Source: Brugia malayi (lineage: Eukaryota > Nematoda > Chromadorea > Rhabditida > Onchocercidae). From it: DNA of 64,000 nt. Position numbers and translations under genes: made by a program. A model generated the notes under the pieces. The model was not told the origin of the DNA. It saw only the letters and a list, made by a program, of their open reading frames with translations, and searched no databases. The stretch covers positions 15,930,721 through 15,994,720 of the forward strand of contig NW_025062479.1 in NCBI RefSeq assembly GCF_000002995.4, read 5' to 3'. Shown here in pieces: positions 10,798 to 26,300 of the stretch. Positions within the stretch are counted from its first letter, which is position 1. The number at the start of each line of letters is the position of its first letter.

Positions 10798-13485
10798 TAG
10801 TGAATTCTATTATTCAAACTAAGAGAAGCAGATGATAATAGCTACTTTCTGTAATACTTATTTTGGAATCTATCAGGAAAAGAAAAATAATCAAAAAGAA
10901 TAGCAGCATAGTAGCTTTAGCTAAGTTTACTTTTAGAAATATGAGCCAAGATTAATCTAGCAAAAATGAGTTCGAAATATGAAATGATTGAGTCATTTTT
11001 GTTTAATTGAAAATGAAAAAGTATTAATGTTAGCATCTATACATCGATGATTAGATAATGGACACTAAGCTTATTTGAAATCTAATATTGAAATTTTTAT
11101 TTTAATGCTTTCTTAAAATAAATCGTAATTTTGAGATAATATATTTAAATTAAATCAATTAAACTTGAAGTATAAAAGATTGTATGATAAATGGTAAGAA
11201 CACTTTTTTCTTACATCAAACAAAATAGTAATTTTTATATTTTTACTTTTTTAACTTTACCAAAATATATCACCGAAATCTACATTAAATTGAAGAACAA
11301 TTTTTTGAAAAGTTTAGGACATCAGCAGTAATTGTTACCGAAATCAGTAAGGTAAAAAACGGAATATTGGCATTTAAAAACTGCTTTAAAATGATAAAAA
11401 TTAAAAATAAGCTGTAGCGTGTAAGCTTAGAAGTGCAGCTAGTGTAATGGCTCAGAAATTTAAAGGTGCATTTTAAGGATGATATTATGGTTGAAATGTG
11501 ACGGGTAGAGCAATCTCTAGAAGATTTACTACTATATGTAAGAAAGAATAATGTTTTTTTTTTTTTTTTTTTTTTCTTTTTTTTTTTAAAGATAAAGATT
11601 AATTAATGTCAAATAGTTCAAAAAAAAAAAATTTTTTTTCTAAGATTATTCGGTAAAAAAAAGATGTGAGAGAAAATAATAATAAATCCTACTTATTGCT
11701 TATGTAATTTTTACAGTTCCTGTTACTCCTTAAATATTACAGTGAAGATTAATTTTGCATTTCAAATATTAAATTGTTTTTAAAAGTGATTGTTAAGTAT
11801 TTATGTATACTTAGATGATTCGATTTAATGAATTATAAAGCGTTAAAAAAATAATAGTATTGGAGAATATGCCAACTGAGTTTGAGGAAATTGTTTCATT
11901 GCAATTAAACATAAACCAAATTAGTCGTTTCTATTGCCATTTCTGCTCATCTTAAAATATAAATGATTGAATCGATATGATGGCTAATTTTATATGCAAT
12001 AATATTTTCAGGAACTATGAATTTAAAACTATAACTACAAAAAAAATATCAAAATAATTTTAGGAATGAAAATGTACGTACTAAGATCATTCTCAACTCA
12101 TCATGCTCATATGTTTTTTCTTCATTGCTTATCAAATTTAATTTTATCCTAGTGAAATTTTAGTGGAATTTGAGAAAAGGATTAATATTATAGTCTTCTC
12201 CCAGCTGTTAACCGACAATATCAATTTAATTTTAATTCTATAAAGCTTTTCTGTAAAATTTTAAGAAAAGGCTGAATTTCGTAGCTTTGTTTTAGTTATA
12301 AAACTGGGCAATAACATGTTACAGACAAAAAAAGATAGCTAGATATAGTTTATAATTTCAAAGTTTGATTTAATCATAATAGCAATATGCACTTAAGCCC
12401 GTTTAATAATTTGTTTAATAATAAAAAAAAAAAAAAGAAATGCAATAATTAGAACTCAGTGCATAAGTTATTACAGCTTATATACTGTTTAACTATGAAT
12501 TAGTTTATAAATCGGTAAATGAGTATTTTAGTACATAATTAGAATTCGGTATACAATTAGTGCATAGTTATTCTGGTGCGATAACTAGAATTCAGCGTGT
12601 ACATTAGTGCATAAGTAAGTATTTTATTATAAAAATTAGTAGAATAATAAGAATTTTAATACAATAATTGGTACCCAGTGCATAAGTTATTATATAGTCA
12701 TAGAGTCTTTAATTTTTAAATGAAAATTATTTATTGAAATTATGAAAGGGTCAACGATAATAAATTAAACAATTACAATGAAAGAATACTCACAGCAGTA
12801 AAGAATTCTTAATGATAAATGAGCTAACATTTGAGATTTATCAAAAAGCAAAAATACAAAAATTTCAAGAATTCACTGAATTTCCAGTGTTCACTAAAAT
12901 GATAAAAAAAATTCTGTGAAGCAAAGTGAAGGTAAATTATTAAAGATGATCCGTTAATTTTTCATCATTATTTGCTTGATTTAATGCAGTTCAAATAGAA
13001 TGAAATTTGGATACACTTCCAGCTTTGAGATTTTTAGTTTCGATTTTTTACAAATACTTGGAAAAAAAAAATTTGCAATGGATCACTTTATCAAATTTAT
13101 AATAAGCCATCTATTAAGGCTAATATAGATTATTTTATAAAATTTGGAAAGAAAAATTTAAGCCACAATAAGATTTTAAGTTAAGTCAATTCTTGTTATT
13201 GTATTTATTGTTTTTCGTTTATTTATTAAAATAGAATTAGCCCTCTTAAATCTGAAGTTGAAAGAAGAAAATTTGATGTTTAAATTATTTTTTATGATAA
13301 AGCAAATATTTTAACAAGGTTTCAAAAAAAAAAAAACTTATTTTCCCTAAAATTTCATAGAAATTCCTTTTTTCAAGATTTCTAACTTAAAATATGGATA
13401 ATTTTTGAAAGCATGTAATTTTTATCATATCAGCCTATTTTCTTCTTTTCAATTACGAAACACAAAACAAATTGTTGCATCTTTC
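10798..13485. other. Non-coding stretch with a degenerate repeat
   Basis: No exon recognised. Poly-T at 11554-11588 (with one interruption) and a group of diverged repeats at 12443-12692. Confidence 0.5.
12443..12692. repeat. Degenerate dispersed/tandem repeat, about four copies
   Basis: The motif ATAATTAGAA(C/T)TC(A/G)GT followed by GCATAAGTTATT recurs at about 12445, 12535, 12580 and 12662, with insertions such as GTATACAATTA between the halves. Spacing is uneven (about 45-90 bp). An old, decayed tandem array is the simplest reading. Confidence 0.6.
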
Positions 13486-16400
13486 TTAGCTGCACAAACT
13501 GATGAAAGCTTGCACGTTCAAGAATTCGATTGTTGCCAAGTATTTGTTATCATCTTGATAATTTATCGCAAAATGGTTAGAATAATTTTAATATTTATCA
13601 TTCTAGCAATTTTAAAAAGGAAAAATTCAACTAATTTAAGAGAGAAATTTTTTATTTAAAAGAGAAATATATTATAACTGCTGTTATAAAAAGTTTATTT
13701 CTACTAAATTTTCTCGAATTTACATTAAATTTCTCCTTTTCAGTCGAAATAGATCATATTTTTCAGCTCTAAAAGTTTAAATTTACAACTTTATCCATGA
13801 AAATCACCAATATTTGGCTGTATTGTTTCACTTTTTATGCAGAGAAATTGTAAACATAGAGTTGAGATAACACTTAAGATTCCGACAAAGTATTTATTCA
13901 TTATAAAAAATTCAAATACGATTAATTACAAGGGTTAATCATTTATATATATCAAATGCGATTAACCATTTATATATACGACTAATAATGAATAAATTAA
14001 GGACAGTAGTTTGAGTTATGTAATTCAAATTGACTCAAATTTTTTTAAGTTTTTGTAAATTGTGTTGCATCTAGCAATTACAAATATTGTTGAAAACCGT
14101 CGTTTATAAATGTTATTTCTTGTTCTTTTTTTTTGCATTACTTTTAGACTCCTTTTTTTTGAAAAAAAGTAGCAATGTAAAGAATCTATTGAAGACAATG
14201 TAATAATAGAAATAGATTATGACTAATCTTTTTATTATTTTTGCTCAAGTTCAAATTGTACTGGAAAAAATTTTTAATTTGCACTAAAAAAACAACTAAA
14301 ATCTAATTTGTAAAATAAAATTTACAGATTACAGTGTCTCAAAAAAATCACAGAGTAGATATCAGAATAACTTTTTTTTTTGTAGGATTTGTATTATTCG
14401 CATTTTTTCATTTCGAATTTATTTGTGATTTCATTTTAACTGAAAAATAATAATAGAAATAACCAATCTTAAGAATAACTAATGCAAAACAAAAAATGAT
14501 GAATTGTTTTTTGTTCAAACTTATCATGTGATCAAACTATATAAATGACATTAATCTAAATAAATAAACTCAGAGAGTCAAAGTTATTTCAATAAATGAA
14601 TGACAATTAATTGTTATAAAAATTGTAGGTTATTTTTTTTTTTTTGATTTTTTGAACTACTAGCTACTAATTTAAAATTTATGTACATTTGCAAGGTTTA
14701 ATCCAAATTTAAACTTTTTTTTTGTCTGAAATGAAAACATACAATTTTTTCAAATGATGAGATACTTTTTGAGTCTCATTGATTGCTTTAACTGTTGATT
14801 GGTTGATTTCTAGCTTAAGTTAACTTTGCTTTTCATATCTAGCCTTAGCCTAAAGTCTTTTCAGCATTTCTTACTAAAGAATAAATTAAACAGAATAAAT
14901 CAGTGCATAACACTTTATGCGTCACTGTTAAATTCTTACCGTTTTAAATATGAAAAGTTTTAGTAATTAGTAAAAATAAACAAAGAGTTGAAATAACCAT
15001 TGTTATAGTCAAATTAAAAATTGAAATTTCAAATTTAAATGAAGTTTATGAAGTTCATATAGCTAACCTTTATTACATTCTACAATGCCAACTGGTATTT
15101 CAATTTTTTCATCAGGATATGTTGCTCTTATAGCTTCCACAAAATCTCCATATTTCATTTTATCTGCTTGCCACTTTGTGAAAAAAAAAGCAAAAGAAAT
15201 CAATAAAGTTCGTTTAAAAACATTATATTATTGAAGAAATAAAATTAAATCTGACAAAAAAGAATAAATTATATAATTTCTTCCTTTTCTTACTTGAAAA
15301 AAATGGTATATTTATTTCTATTATGAAAAAAATTGCATGCATCCTTTATTGATAAACTTATATAGGCATCATTTATCAGTAAGCTTACGATTCAATAATG
15401 CATTCAATGTCTTTTAGTAATAGGCACTTAAAACTGAAATTTTTTCAAAGACTACTTTTCAAATAAATATTCGCAATAAAATTTTTAATTTAATTTCATT
15501 TCATTGTTTTTTTTTTATTTTTTATTTTCTTGATTTTAATTGTACAAAATTCTATTAAAAATATTACATTAAATATTAAAATACAAAGAAAACACTGTTT
15601 TATTGCAATACTTTTATAAATGAATCAAACTTCATGCAATCATTTTATCTTGGTTTAGCAATTTCGTTTAAATTCAAAGATTTTTGCAAATTCATTGCAA
15701 TTAATAAAATTGCTTTTTTATAAGAAATTTATAAGGTAAAAAAAGCAACGAAATTTTTGATATGAGAGACGGCAAACAAAAAAGTGAAAATAATGAATCC
15801 ATACTAATTTAAGTTTTAGAATCATTTGATATACAAATAATTATATGTATTTATTCAAAGAACTTTGAAATATTAACAATTATTTTCTGACTTACTTTTC
15901 TCAATATATTCCTTTCCATAAAGTAATTTCAATTGAATTTCCTCCCACTCACTTTTTTTCAACCACTTTTTTATTAGCATGTAAAGTGAAAAAAGTACGA
16001 AACAACCAAATAGTTCATTAAAAAAAATTTTTTTAAATCTTTTTTAACCAACACTTTCAAAAATCTTCAATACCTTTCTACTTCTCCTTTTTTTTTCTTT
16101 TATAGATAAAATTAGTTTGCTCTCTTTTTTTTTCCATTTTCTTCGTCCTCCTTTTCATTCGAAGTTGACAAACATATATTTTACATTTTTATTATCTCTT
16201 CATCAATCATCATCTATTCGTTTTAATTTACTCTATGTTAAATCATATGCAATGAATTACACCTACCACTGAAGGTGCTAATAGTTGTAGATGTTTTTTC
16301 AATGCTACCTATATAGGTATTACTGCGTACGGCATTATCAAATAAGGTAACTTATAAACTAATGACTTAATGATTTTCTAAGCTTGCTTACAATTCATAT

Positions 16401-17502
16401 GTACTACACTTATGCTTTTAATTTTCACAACGTATTTATATGTTTGTGACAGACATATATGTAACATTGTATTGGTGTCACGTGACGTTATTTTGCAAGT
16501 GAAATTTCTGGAGGATTAATTTTCATCTATTTAATTGCTAATTTTTGTATACGCTCATATTTTTTGACTTAAAAATTGAACTGTAATTATGAAATTAATT
16601 CTAGATGAATATTGCATTAATTAGGTTTAATACAAAATATTTAGAACTTATTCAAAATTTATTAAGTTTTAAATTATTCGAAAAATACTTATAAACTAGC
16701 ATATAATATTAGCTAAACTTTTCGTTTTTGTGTATTGCGAAGTTTTTTTTCCTTGCTTATTTTACTTATTTTTTATTTTTCCCGCATAAAAAAAGTCAGA
16801 TAAAAAATATACCAAATGATAAGTGTTATTCGATAACTTAATTATTATTAAAGTACGGTAGTTCATTTTGACCAGATTTTCGTATTTCAAATTATCAGTT
16901 CTGTTTTAAGAAAAACAAAAGTAAAAAGAATATAGAAAATAAAAAAACAAAATAAAATTCTTTTAAATAACGCTTAGCAGAAGCTAATTAAACATTATTC
17001 AAAGTCGTCATTCCATCTTCTTCCCATAACATTAACAAATCAAATAATCAGTAATATTGTCTAATTTTTTTTTTAAATCCCTAATTAAATTTCTCTTCAT
17101 TCCTTGTTAAAAATTATTGACACTAACCGATAACGAATGCATATTAATATTTGGTTTATGCATAATAAGGTACTATAGTTAAATAATATTTGTATATTTC
17201 GTCAACTTTTTTTATTTTCAGAAATTTTCTTTTTTTTGGATTCATTAATATTTCGAGGTTTTTTTTTATAGTACTTTTCATTAAGTTAAAAAAAGATTTA
17301 AAGCTAATTTAAATGTTCCTGAAATTAATCAAGAAAACAAACATTTCGATATTCTTTCATTAACTTGCGATGAGCAAACCAATTAGCACAACATAGCCAA
17401 GGATATTGCCAAATTTTTATTCCAACTTGTCTTGGAGCCATTTGAAATTCATCGATTGCCAATGTTTTAATTTCCTCTGCTACCTTCAAATTTTTAGCAT
17501 GG
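13486..17502 (-). CDS. Candidate multi-exon gene, unrecognised product
   Basis: Three phase-compatible minus-strand exons: 17502-17343, 15173-15068 and 13553-13486 (TAA at 13488-13486). The first reads HAKNLKVAEEIKTLAIDEF then QMAPRQVGIKIWQYPWLCC and ANWFAHRKLMKEYRN; the second WQADKMKYGDFVEAIRATYP then DEKIEIPVGIVECNK; the third DDNKYLATIEFLNVQAFISL. Residue mix and clean GT/AG sites suggest real coding sequence. The Trp/Pro/Cys cluster WQYPWLCCANW looks structured, but I do not recognise the family. The first exon starts in phase 2, so upstream exons are needed; the exon at 19905-19746 ends in phase 2 and could feed it. A 48-nt poly-T lies 10 bases upstream of the 17502 acceptor. Joining of the three exons is inferred from phase only. 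Confidence 0.4.
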
Positions 17503-17510
17503 CTAATTTT

Positions 17511-17511
<1 letters not shown>

Positions 17512-17559
<48 letters not shown>
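17512..17559. repeat. 48-nt uninterrupted poly-T tract
   Basis: The longest pure homopolymer in the window. It lies just upstream (in minus-strand sense, as poly-A) of the exon acceptor at 17503-17504. It may be prone to sequencing or assembly length error. Confidence 0.95.
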
Positions 17560-17561
<2 letters not shown>

Positions 17562-19461
17562 TTGAGTCATTGTCATTTATACAAATTTAATCAATGAATG
17601 GTTGATTTTGATCTGACAATAGCATTAACTACTTTCAATCATTTTGAAAATGGAATAATCTGTTAGCAGTCTTTGACAAATTTGACATTTTAAATTCGAT
17701 GAGAATAATTAAATATTCAGTTATTCAAACCATTTCTAATGCTGAAAAATATCTAACGAATGAAACATTAATTTTTTTTTTTGAAAATAACTTTTTGAAA
17801 TAACTTAACAATTGTAGTTGTTGTAAGGAGTTTTTTTAGAAAAAAGTTAAAAATACTGGATTCAATTTTTTCTTCTGGTTAATCTTTTACTTATACCATA
17901 TTCTTTTACAATATCATATTCTTTTAGTGATAAAAAAGCTGATATGAAAATTTTATTAACATTATTATTATTATTATTATAAGCAAAAGCAATTTTTAGG
18001 TTAATTGAAAAATAAATTTAAAAAAAAAATATTTCTCTTTTGTGGAAGTTTCAAGCATACATTAAAAACACATCGGAATGAGAAAAAATGATTTAAAAAA
18101 ATTACAAATACTTAAAAATGGTCGTATTGCTTATGACGGACAAATGTTATTAAAATTATTACAAATGAAAATTGCATTAAAATTTTCGTTTCTTTTCATT
18201 CAGTTAATTTGAGCGAGACAGAGGAGGACGGAGAGATGAGAGAAAAAATTGAATTGAGATTGAAATTTATGGATTTAACTATCAGTTAGTTGATTATGCA
18301 ATAAACTATTAAATCAACTAAACTAAAACTAAACTAAAAAGCTATTCGTTATTTATGTGAAATTAAATAAATTATGGACAAATAAAAATGCACAGAAAAG
18401 TTGAAAGAAAAATTACTTCAATGAGTAATTTTTCTTTTGACGAATAATTATTGTAGCTACAATAAATAATTAGAAAACATAAAATATCATTAAGTGCTAC
18501 TGCATCTTGAAGTAAACATAATAATCGTTATTAAATTTCAATATTTGATATGTTATAAATAAAAAAGATGGTTAATTCAAGCAAACAATTATAATTAAAA
18601 AGAAGTATTAAATTATTCAAATGTGTATTAAGTGAAAATATATCAATATGGTAGCTAATAGCTAACGATAATTCCCATAAAAATTAAATATTTGATATAA
18701 ATGTTTTACTGCTACCATTAGAATTTCTAGTTAAACAAATCTCCGATTTAATTCGAAACTTAAATATCTATGAAATTTTTTGTAACTAGATACTAATGTA
18801 TCGTAATAAATCAATTGTGAACAATTTCGTATCATTTAATTCGTAATAATAAGTTCACATAATTTGTTTGATAGTGCTTACCTCACATAACTGATCTAGC
18901 AATGATTATTTCATGTAGCTTATTTGCTAGTGGTCACTCTATTGAACTCATCTAATGATTATTTCATGTCATTTATTGCGTTAATTACTTTCTTTCAGTT
19001 TTATGGCGCAATATTATAATTCTTATGTTATCACTATCAAGAAACCCTGGAGAAATTGTTGTAAAAACATTACGCTTTGCGCAAATCTTTCATCAGCTTC
19101 TTCAGTATCATGATCGATCGATATTTGTAAAGTTCCTTCAGATTGTTGTACTATTGGCTATAATGTTCATTTTTAAGAATTTAATATTCCTCAACAAAAA
19201 TTCTTATGCGTTATTTAACCCAATGATTTATGCATTTATTATCAGCTTGATAAATTTTCGTAGTCTTTAAAATCTATGAAAAAAAATTTAAAAAAAAATT
19301 ATTGAGACAGAATTTAACTCACAAAGTTAATGCTAATTTTTAGCATAGTAATAATAATTAGGCATTTTTCTGATGGTTTGTTCTAATTGCTTTTACATAG
19401 AATCGATAATAAATAAATTTTGACTTCCTTTCTTTACTACCTTTTATATTTGAGTAGAATT

Positions 19462-22400
19462 TTAAAAATTGAGGAAACAAGCCTTTCCATCTTTTTCAAT
19501 TTTCACAAGAAGTCGTTTTCGTTTTGGTTTTTTCTTAATTTTAAGCCATTTTTGTTCTTCCGCCTCGTTCTTAAACAAATAGCTTAGTTAGTTATAGCAT
19601 ACTGTATTTGTGATACAAAAATCTTTTATTAATAGCTTTCTTTGAAATTTTCTAATAAATTTTAATTACATTAAATCAACTTTTCTTGACTTTGTATTCA
19701 AATCATTCATTCTTCTCTCTCTTTCACCTTTACCTTATACCATACCTATCGTTTTTATCAGTCATATGAATGATAAAAATTAGAACTTTTTCAATTTTAT
19801 TCTGTTGTTTTGCTTCATTCGTGGTATGCTCTATTTGCGTCTGCTCTAAATAGCTTGAAATTTGTGTTTCCATCTCATGCATCGTCATCACCATCGATCG
19901 TTCAACTAATTTCGCTATTCATTTTATGATTGATCATTAAATTATTACAGTTAATTAAAAATTTAGCATAGCTTATACGATTATAAACAGTAAGAACAAA
20001 AGCAACAACAAAAATAATACTAGGCTTAAAAAAAAACTTCCCAAAGAAAAGAATAAATAAATAAGTTAAAAAAACGAAGTGGAATATGATTAAACACGCA
20101 ATAAGAAAGTCAACAAAAAGTACAAATGTTAATTAGCATACTTATTTTAAGTCATACATAAGAGAATGAATGAAAAAATGAAAAAAAAAAAAAACTGATC
20201 ATATAAATAATTGAACAATGAGTAATTTAAGAAGATAGTTTTTTTTCCTACATTTTTTTTAAAACAAATGCATTATAAATTTCATTTCAAATTTCTTCAA
20301 TAAGTACAATTGTTGTTTTTGTTATTTTTTTTTTCTTTGTTTTCAAATATAAATGCATTTCAAACAAGTGAATTTATCATTTTATCATTGTAAAAACAAT
20401 GAATATCTGAATGGAATGAAAACGAAAATTGTAGAAACAAACCGTTCAGTTGAATTGTAATTTTTTAAAATGATCAAATTATCTAAAATTTAATTTTTTA
20501 CTTCCTTTTTTTTTTCCCATTCATAATGATCGCTCGTTTTCAAATAAGTGGCAAAATGCTTAAATTAAACAAAACATTCAATGAATATTTAACCAAATGT
20601 AAACGTTTCATAATCTTCTAGTGATTCGCCCGTCTATATCTCATTAAGAATTAACATATTACATGGAAATAAACTAAGCTAATAATACTTATTATTTTGT
20701 TATGAAACGATTTGTTTCATTTCATTTCATTGTTTGTCAATCATTTACTATTTGATAATTAGGAATTGGAAAAGAATTATAGGATACAAAATAATATTAA
20801 TTCATTTAACTGTTTTTTGTTGAGTTTAACTGTATATACCTAATTTTAATAATTTTAATGATTAATCCAGTAATCAAATGAATAAACAGAGGTTTGAATA
20901 TTTAAAATTATATATTTTACAAAATTTTTCTAAATTATTTCATCAATTTTTGCTAAATAATTTATAAGCATTCTATTTAATAAAATAGATAAATTTATTT
21001 AGATAGTGTTATAGTGCATTCTTCCTTATTAGTTTGAAGAAATAGTTGTTATAATAAAGCATTAATTTTGTATAAATATAAATTGCAATCAGAAATCTTT
21101 TTGCAATTTTCACAAAAATGTGAAAAAAATGAGTAGTTAAATGATTAAATGATAAATTTATATTTTCCAGAATTAGATTTGATCATTTTATTACATTTGG
21201 AAGATGATGTAAGCCATTTTGCATAGTAATTTGTTAGTAAGGTTACACACCTACTAGGAATGTAACTTGTTTTGGCCAAACAGAAAAAGGACTAGAAATA
21301 GGAAGAAAAAAAGAGAGAGGAAAAGAGAAAAAGTGAGACAAATAAGGTTGTGTTTTGAATAGGTAACACTGACGCATGTTAGTTACTTATATATGTTAGC
21401 TATTTATTTATGTGAATTATCAGTTTTAGCTATAGTTTAACTGCAACTCTGATAATCTTTCCTTCTTCATTTTCCTTTATTTTTTTTTAAAAAAAAAAAA
21501 AATGTATGTTATTGTAGGTTAGGCTGCATTACAATTATGCAAGTCTTGCATTAGTTACATTGTTACATATTATATTTGTAAATGAAAAAAAGAAAAAAAT
21601 GAGTAGAAATTGTTCAATACTTTTCTTTTTTAATTAAATATTTGGATGTAACTGAAAGTGATTTTTTTTTTGATTTCGATATTTAACTTTTTTAATGCAG
21701 TGATTTCTCATCTTTTCATTACTATATTATTAATCATTTATTACAACAAAGTCTAGCTAATTCTTCTATCAATTTGAAATTTTTTCATTTTTCATTGATA
21801 ACTCTATGACGGAGAATTGATCTATGATGACAAGAATTAATAATATTAGATAATATGTGCTAAGTTGGAAAGTTTTTCTTTTCTTGGCGAATTGACATGA
21901 TTATTTTTCTATCGTTAAGGAATAAGGAATGGTGAAAAGAAAGTGGAAGTTAAATTAGATCAGAAGGAAGAGATCTTTCGGAAAGTTAGATAGTCAGAGA
22001 AGTGCTAATATTTAATAAAATACTTTTAAGAAATTTTGAAAATGCCAGCAAAAAGAAAGAAGATAAAGTGATCTTAAGCTAAATTTTTAACTGTAGTGAA
22101 ATATAAAATGCAGCTAAAAATGCATTCATATTAGAAATGGCAGAGATTAAAAAATTTTAATTTATATTAAATTAATTTAATATTAAAATTGATAATTTCA
22201 AGTGAATTTCCTAACGTAAACAAATTGAAACGAAGTTACTATATCACTGGAACTAATCGGATATCAAATACAACAAATAAGAGAAAGTTTTAATCAATAA
22301 ACATATCACCATAGCACTTGCAATTCAGTGTTCAATTCTTTTTAGCTAATTAGGAAAGCAAATATACAATAATTATGTTACTGTATTGCCTAAGGCTAAA

Positions 22401-23328
22401 TAATTATTAAATTAAAATAAGCTAAGAACTAGCAAAAAAATAATAAACATAAAGAAATGATGATAAAACCATAGTTATCCATCCACTGAACAATAATTTT
22501 CCAAATTATATTTGAAAGGAAAACTTTTCTATATATTTTTTTTACTATATGCGAATATAAAATAGTATTTGATGTTATATTAACTATATTAACTTCTCTG
22601 TTTTTGGTAGCAATAGTTAAATTTTGGTTAAATTAACGACGTATGAGATTTTAAATAAATGAATGAAAAAAATATTGAAATTCAATGCTATAGAAAAATT
22701 ATAAGTATATGAATAAGAACGTTTTTTTTTTTTTTTGATTGAAAAAATTTTTAAACAAAAACATGAAGGATAAGTTAAAATGATAAAAGAAAAATGATTG
22801 TAAAATATGTAAAGAAAAAAATTAAATCTTACTCACTGAATATAATTTTATATATTTTTTTTTTTTTGCATTTACTATACATTTAAAAAATTATTATGTA
22901 TAGGATAATAAAAATTTTGAAATAATTAATTTTCACAGTTTTACATAAACAATGCAATAAGACTATCGTCGAAAAATATGTAAATGATATCGTTGGAAAA
23001 AATGAAGTAAGTAAAATAATGACCGTAAAATAATAACATTTTCATAAGCATAATGAATTTATTTTAATTTTTTGAGCATATTAAATAATTAATATCGAAT
23101 TAGAATGAACTGAACAATACAGCTATTTACAATGAATGAATTATCTTCTTCAAAATAGTAACTAAATATATAATTTGAATAGAAAATCAGAATTACTGTT
23201 TCAGTTATATCAACTTTTTAGTTAATGCTCATTTTCATTCTTTAAATTTTTTAATTTTTACACTAAATCAAAAAATAAAATAAAAGGAAAATAGCTAAAA
23301 TGTAATTTTTATTTCATAATATCTTTGT

Positions 23329-23363
<35 letters not shown>

Positions 23364-26300
23364 ATTTTACTTTATTTTAACTCTTTTTTTCTTATCGACT
23401 TGAAAAACAAAAATAATGTAATTAATATAAGTATTATGCTTTAAATTTTCATTTTATTAAAATATAATTTAACCCAACTGACATTACTAAAATATAATTT
23501 AGCTTAATTGATATTACTAAGTACTGAAATTAATCTACGCTTGTCAACAACACTAACTAGCTAAGTTATTTATCAGATATTTTACAACAAATGATTGCTA
23601 CAGTAATTAATGATATCATCGATACTAATAGTATTTTGCGAAGAGAAACAAATCATTCAAATGATTACGTATTTATTTTGATACAGCCTAAGCATACTAT
23701 ATTTATTTTTAATTATAGTTATAGGTAAGTTAGATATCAAAAATATTTTGCAAATTTGTGGAAGAATGATAAATGATATAAGTCATAAGGAAGTAATTTG
23801 AATAATTGGAATAATTGCAATATGAGAAAAATTGTATTATAGCAATACGTATTTACCAATTTAAAACAAGAGTAAAATAAATGCAATTTATAAGTAATTT
23901 TCTCCATTTATATATCATTTGTAGATAGGTATTAGTAATTTTGCATGAATAAAAACAAAAAATTTTCCCTTATAGGAAAAAAGGAAAAATTAAAAATTTG
24001 ATTACAACATCTTGAAAAATTTAACGGAAAAAAATTATTAGATTTCATTATGGTATAAATGTATATTATAAAGATAAAGTTTTTCCTGCTTTTTTTCTTA
24101 CTTTTATCTTCAAATGCTCATAAAAATAATGATTTGTGAGGTAAAAAACTAAGATAAATTATGCTAATACTACCGCTGTCTAAATTTAATATTTGCAAAC
24201 AATATCACTTAGTTATATTATTATTATGATTTGAACCATGATTTCGTTATTCAAATCAATTAATTATAACTGTAAAGGGCTAATGTAGAATAAATTGCAA
24301 AAAAAATCAAAATTTCTTTATTTATGATATGTTGTTTTTGCATAATTTATTTCTCACTACTCAATCATGAAATTTTAATAAATTCACGTCTTAGTAAACA
24401 AGAAATAATTTTCACCACTTATGTTTGTGCAAAAACTTCATTTTAAATGATTACTTTAAAATATTAGAATTGAGAAAGGGAGTAAAAGTAAAAATAAATT
24501 AATTGGTTAGTAACTGGATCCTATGTCAAAGGTCAGTCAATGCACATACGCTAAGGCATTATTTGGAGACATTTAGCGATAAATATTATGTTTTTCTCTT
24601 TAAAGCAATACTTATTATTTTTTGTTGGTATGTGTTTTCTCCTTTTTTTTTACTTTTTCCGAAAAAAAAAATGAAGATAATTTCATTTTAAAATTTTTGA
24701 AAAAATTCTTAAATTTAAAAACTTAAAAAAGATAGTGAAGAAAAAAGGAAAAAACCTTTTATCAAACAATTATTTTACTCCAATTTAATTATTTTAAATT
24801 AAAGATTGAAGACAAAGATAGATTTGGTAAGAAAGATTTACACAAATGTTAAGTTGCATGAAAAATGTAATTTAATATTTATGAATACAAAAAGTTTAAA
24901 TTAAATATTACGACAACTTTGATATCAATCATATGCGGGCATGATCAAAATATACGAAATGAACGAATATGAGGAATTCTACGAATTTTCGAAGTAAAAT
25001 ATTGGAGTCTCGCAACAATCAAGAAAAACAATTACTCCGAACAGGTGGAAAGTTAATTTTGACATCAAGTAAGCTAATGTTTTCTCTTATGGTAAAAGCT
25101 TATTAATTTAAATCACATTAGGGAAATATTATGTTTAATGAAATGAAATTTAAAAGCTAATTTGAATTGTTTTAGAAATTTGTTACAGTTAATAAAATGA
25201 AATTTAAAAATTAGAATTGCATTAAAGAATAAAATGAAGCATAAAAGGTTTATTATCCTCCATGTATCTTTCAAATGAATTCACCGTTAATTTGTCAACG
25301 AAATTGTCTCATCACTGATGTCATTCGATCCACAGTTACGGTCACTTCTAAGGTATTTTCCCATAAAGAAACGTAATAAGAGGAAAGTTGAACCAACTCG
25401 TCCATCTATAATATTCATTCTTCATCCAACCCAGTTAATCTTAATTAGTAAAATATGAAATTTTGTGTATATGTCTGTGTTTTATATGTCTGTCTGTCTG
25501 TCTCTCTCCCTCTCTCTCTCTCTCTCTGTGTAGCTTTATTCAAGCATTAATACATCACTAAAAGTTTTTGTTATGAAGTCTTGAAATTATTGAAATCTTT
25601 TAAGAACAATTACCACTTCATATTGATATTATCATATGATAAATCAAACTCTTTTCCTTATATCTGATCATACTTAAAAGTATGCCCAAATCATTTATTA
25701 TAATTATTACAAATAACTACAATGCTAATTAATTATATGATCATAATTATAGTTTCCTCTCAACAAAAAAAAAAAAGATCTCGACATTGCTACTTATTAT
25801 CTTATAATTCAATTGAAATGTATATACATATATAATAAGTAAAAGTTTATTTCAAAAAAAAATTCATAAAATTTTTGCATTTGTATTTTGATTAAAAATT
25901 TTTTGAGAATCAACAATAACTCATCAATTTTTTAACTTTTTATTTCTTTTAACTTGCTCTAGACAATTTTTTAAAAAATGCAATTTATCTTCTTTTTATT
26001 TTAGCTCTCTGGAGAATGATAAATAGATTCAGTCAAAGTATCAATTTTTATACCATTATTTATTTAATAACTATCACTATGACGACAACTTCCCGGTGAT
26101 CCTAACCGATGAATTCGTTTAAATTTCTTCTATTTATTTAAAAAAAAATTTTTTTTTCTTCTCTTCACAGTGTATTTTTTCATCATTTTGTAATATAAAT
26201 GATTATTTGCTATATGATGAATGAAATAAGAATTGCAAGTTGGAAAAAAAAGTTTCAAAAATGAAATCATAATTTTTGATAAAAATTTTCATAAGAAATT

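Noticed and set aside
18999..19270. Plus-strand open frame ending with LFNPMIYAFI, like a GPCR TM7 NPxxY motif
   Set aside because: The preceding residues do not resemble a TM6 or loop layout, no other receptor exons lie nearby on the plus strand, and it overlaps the span of the minus-strand candidates. Too weak to annotate.
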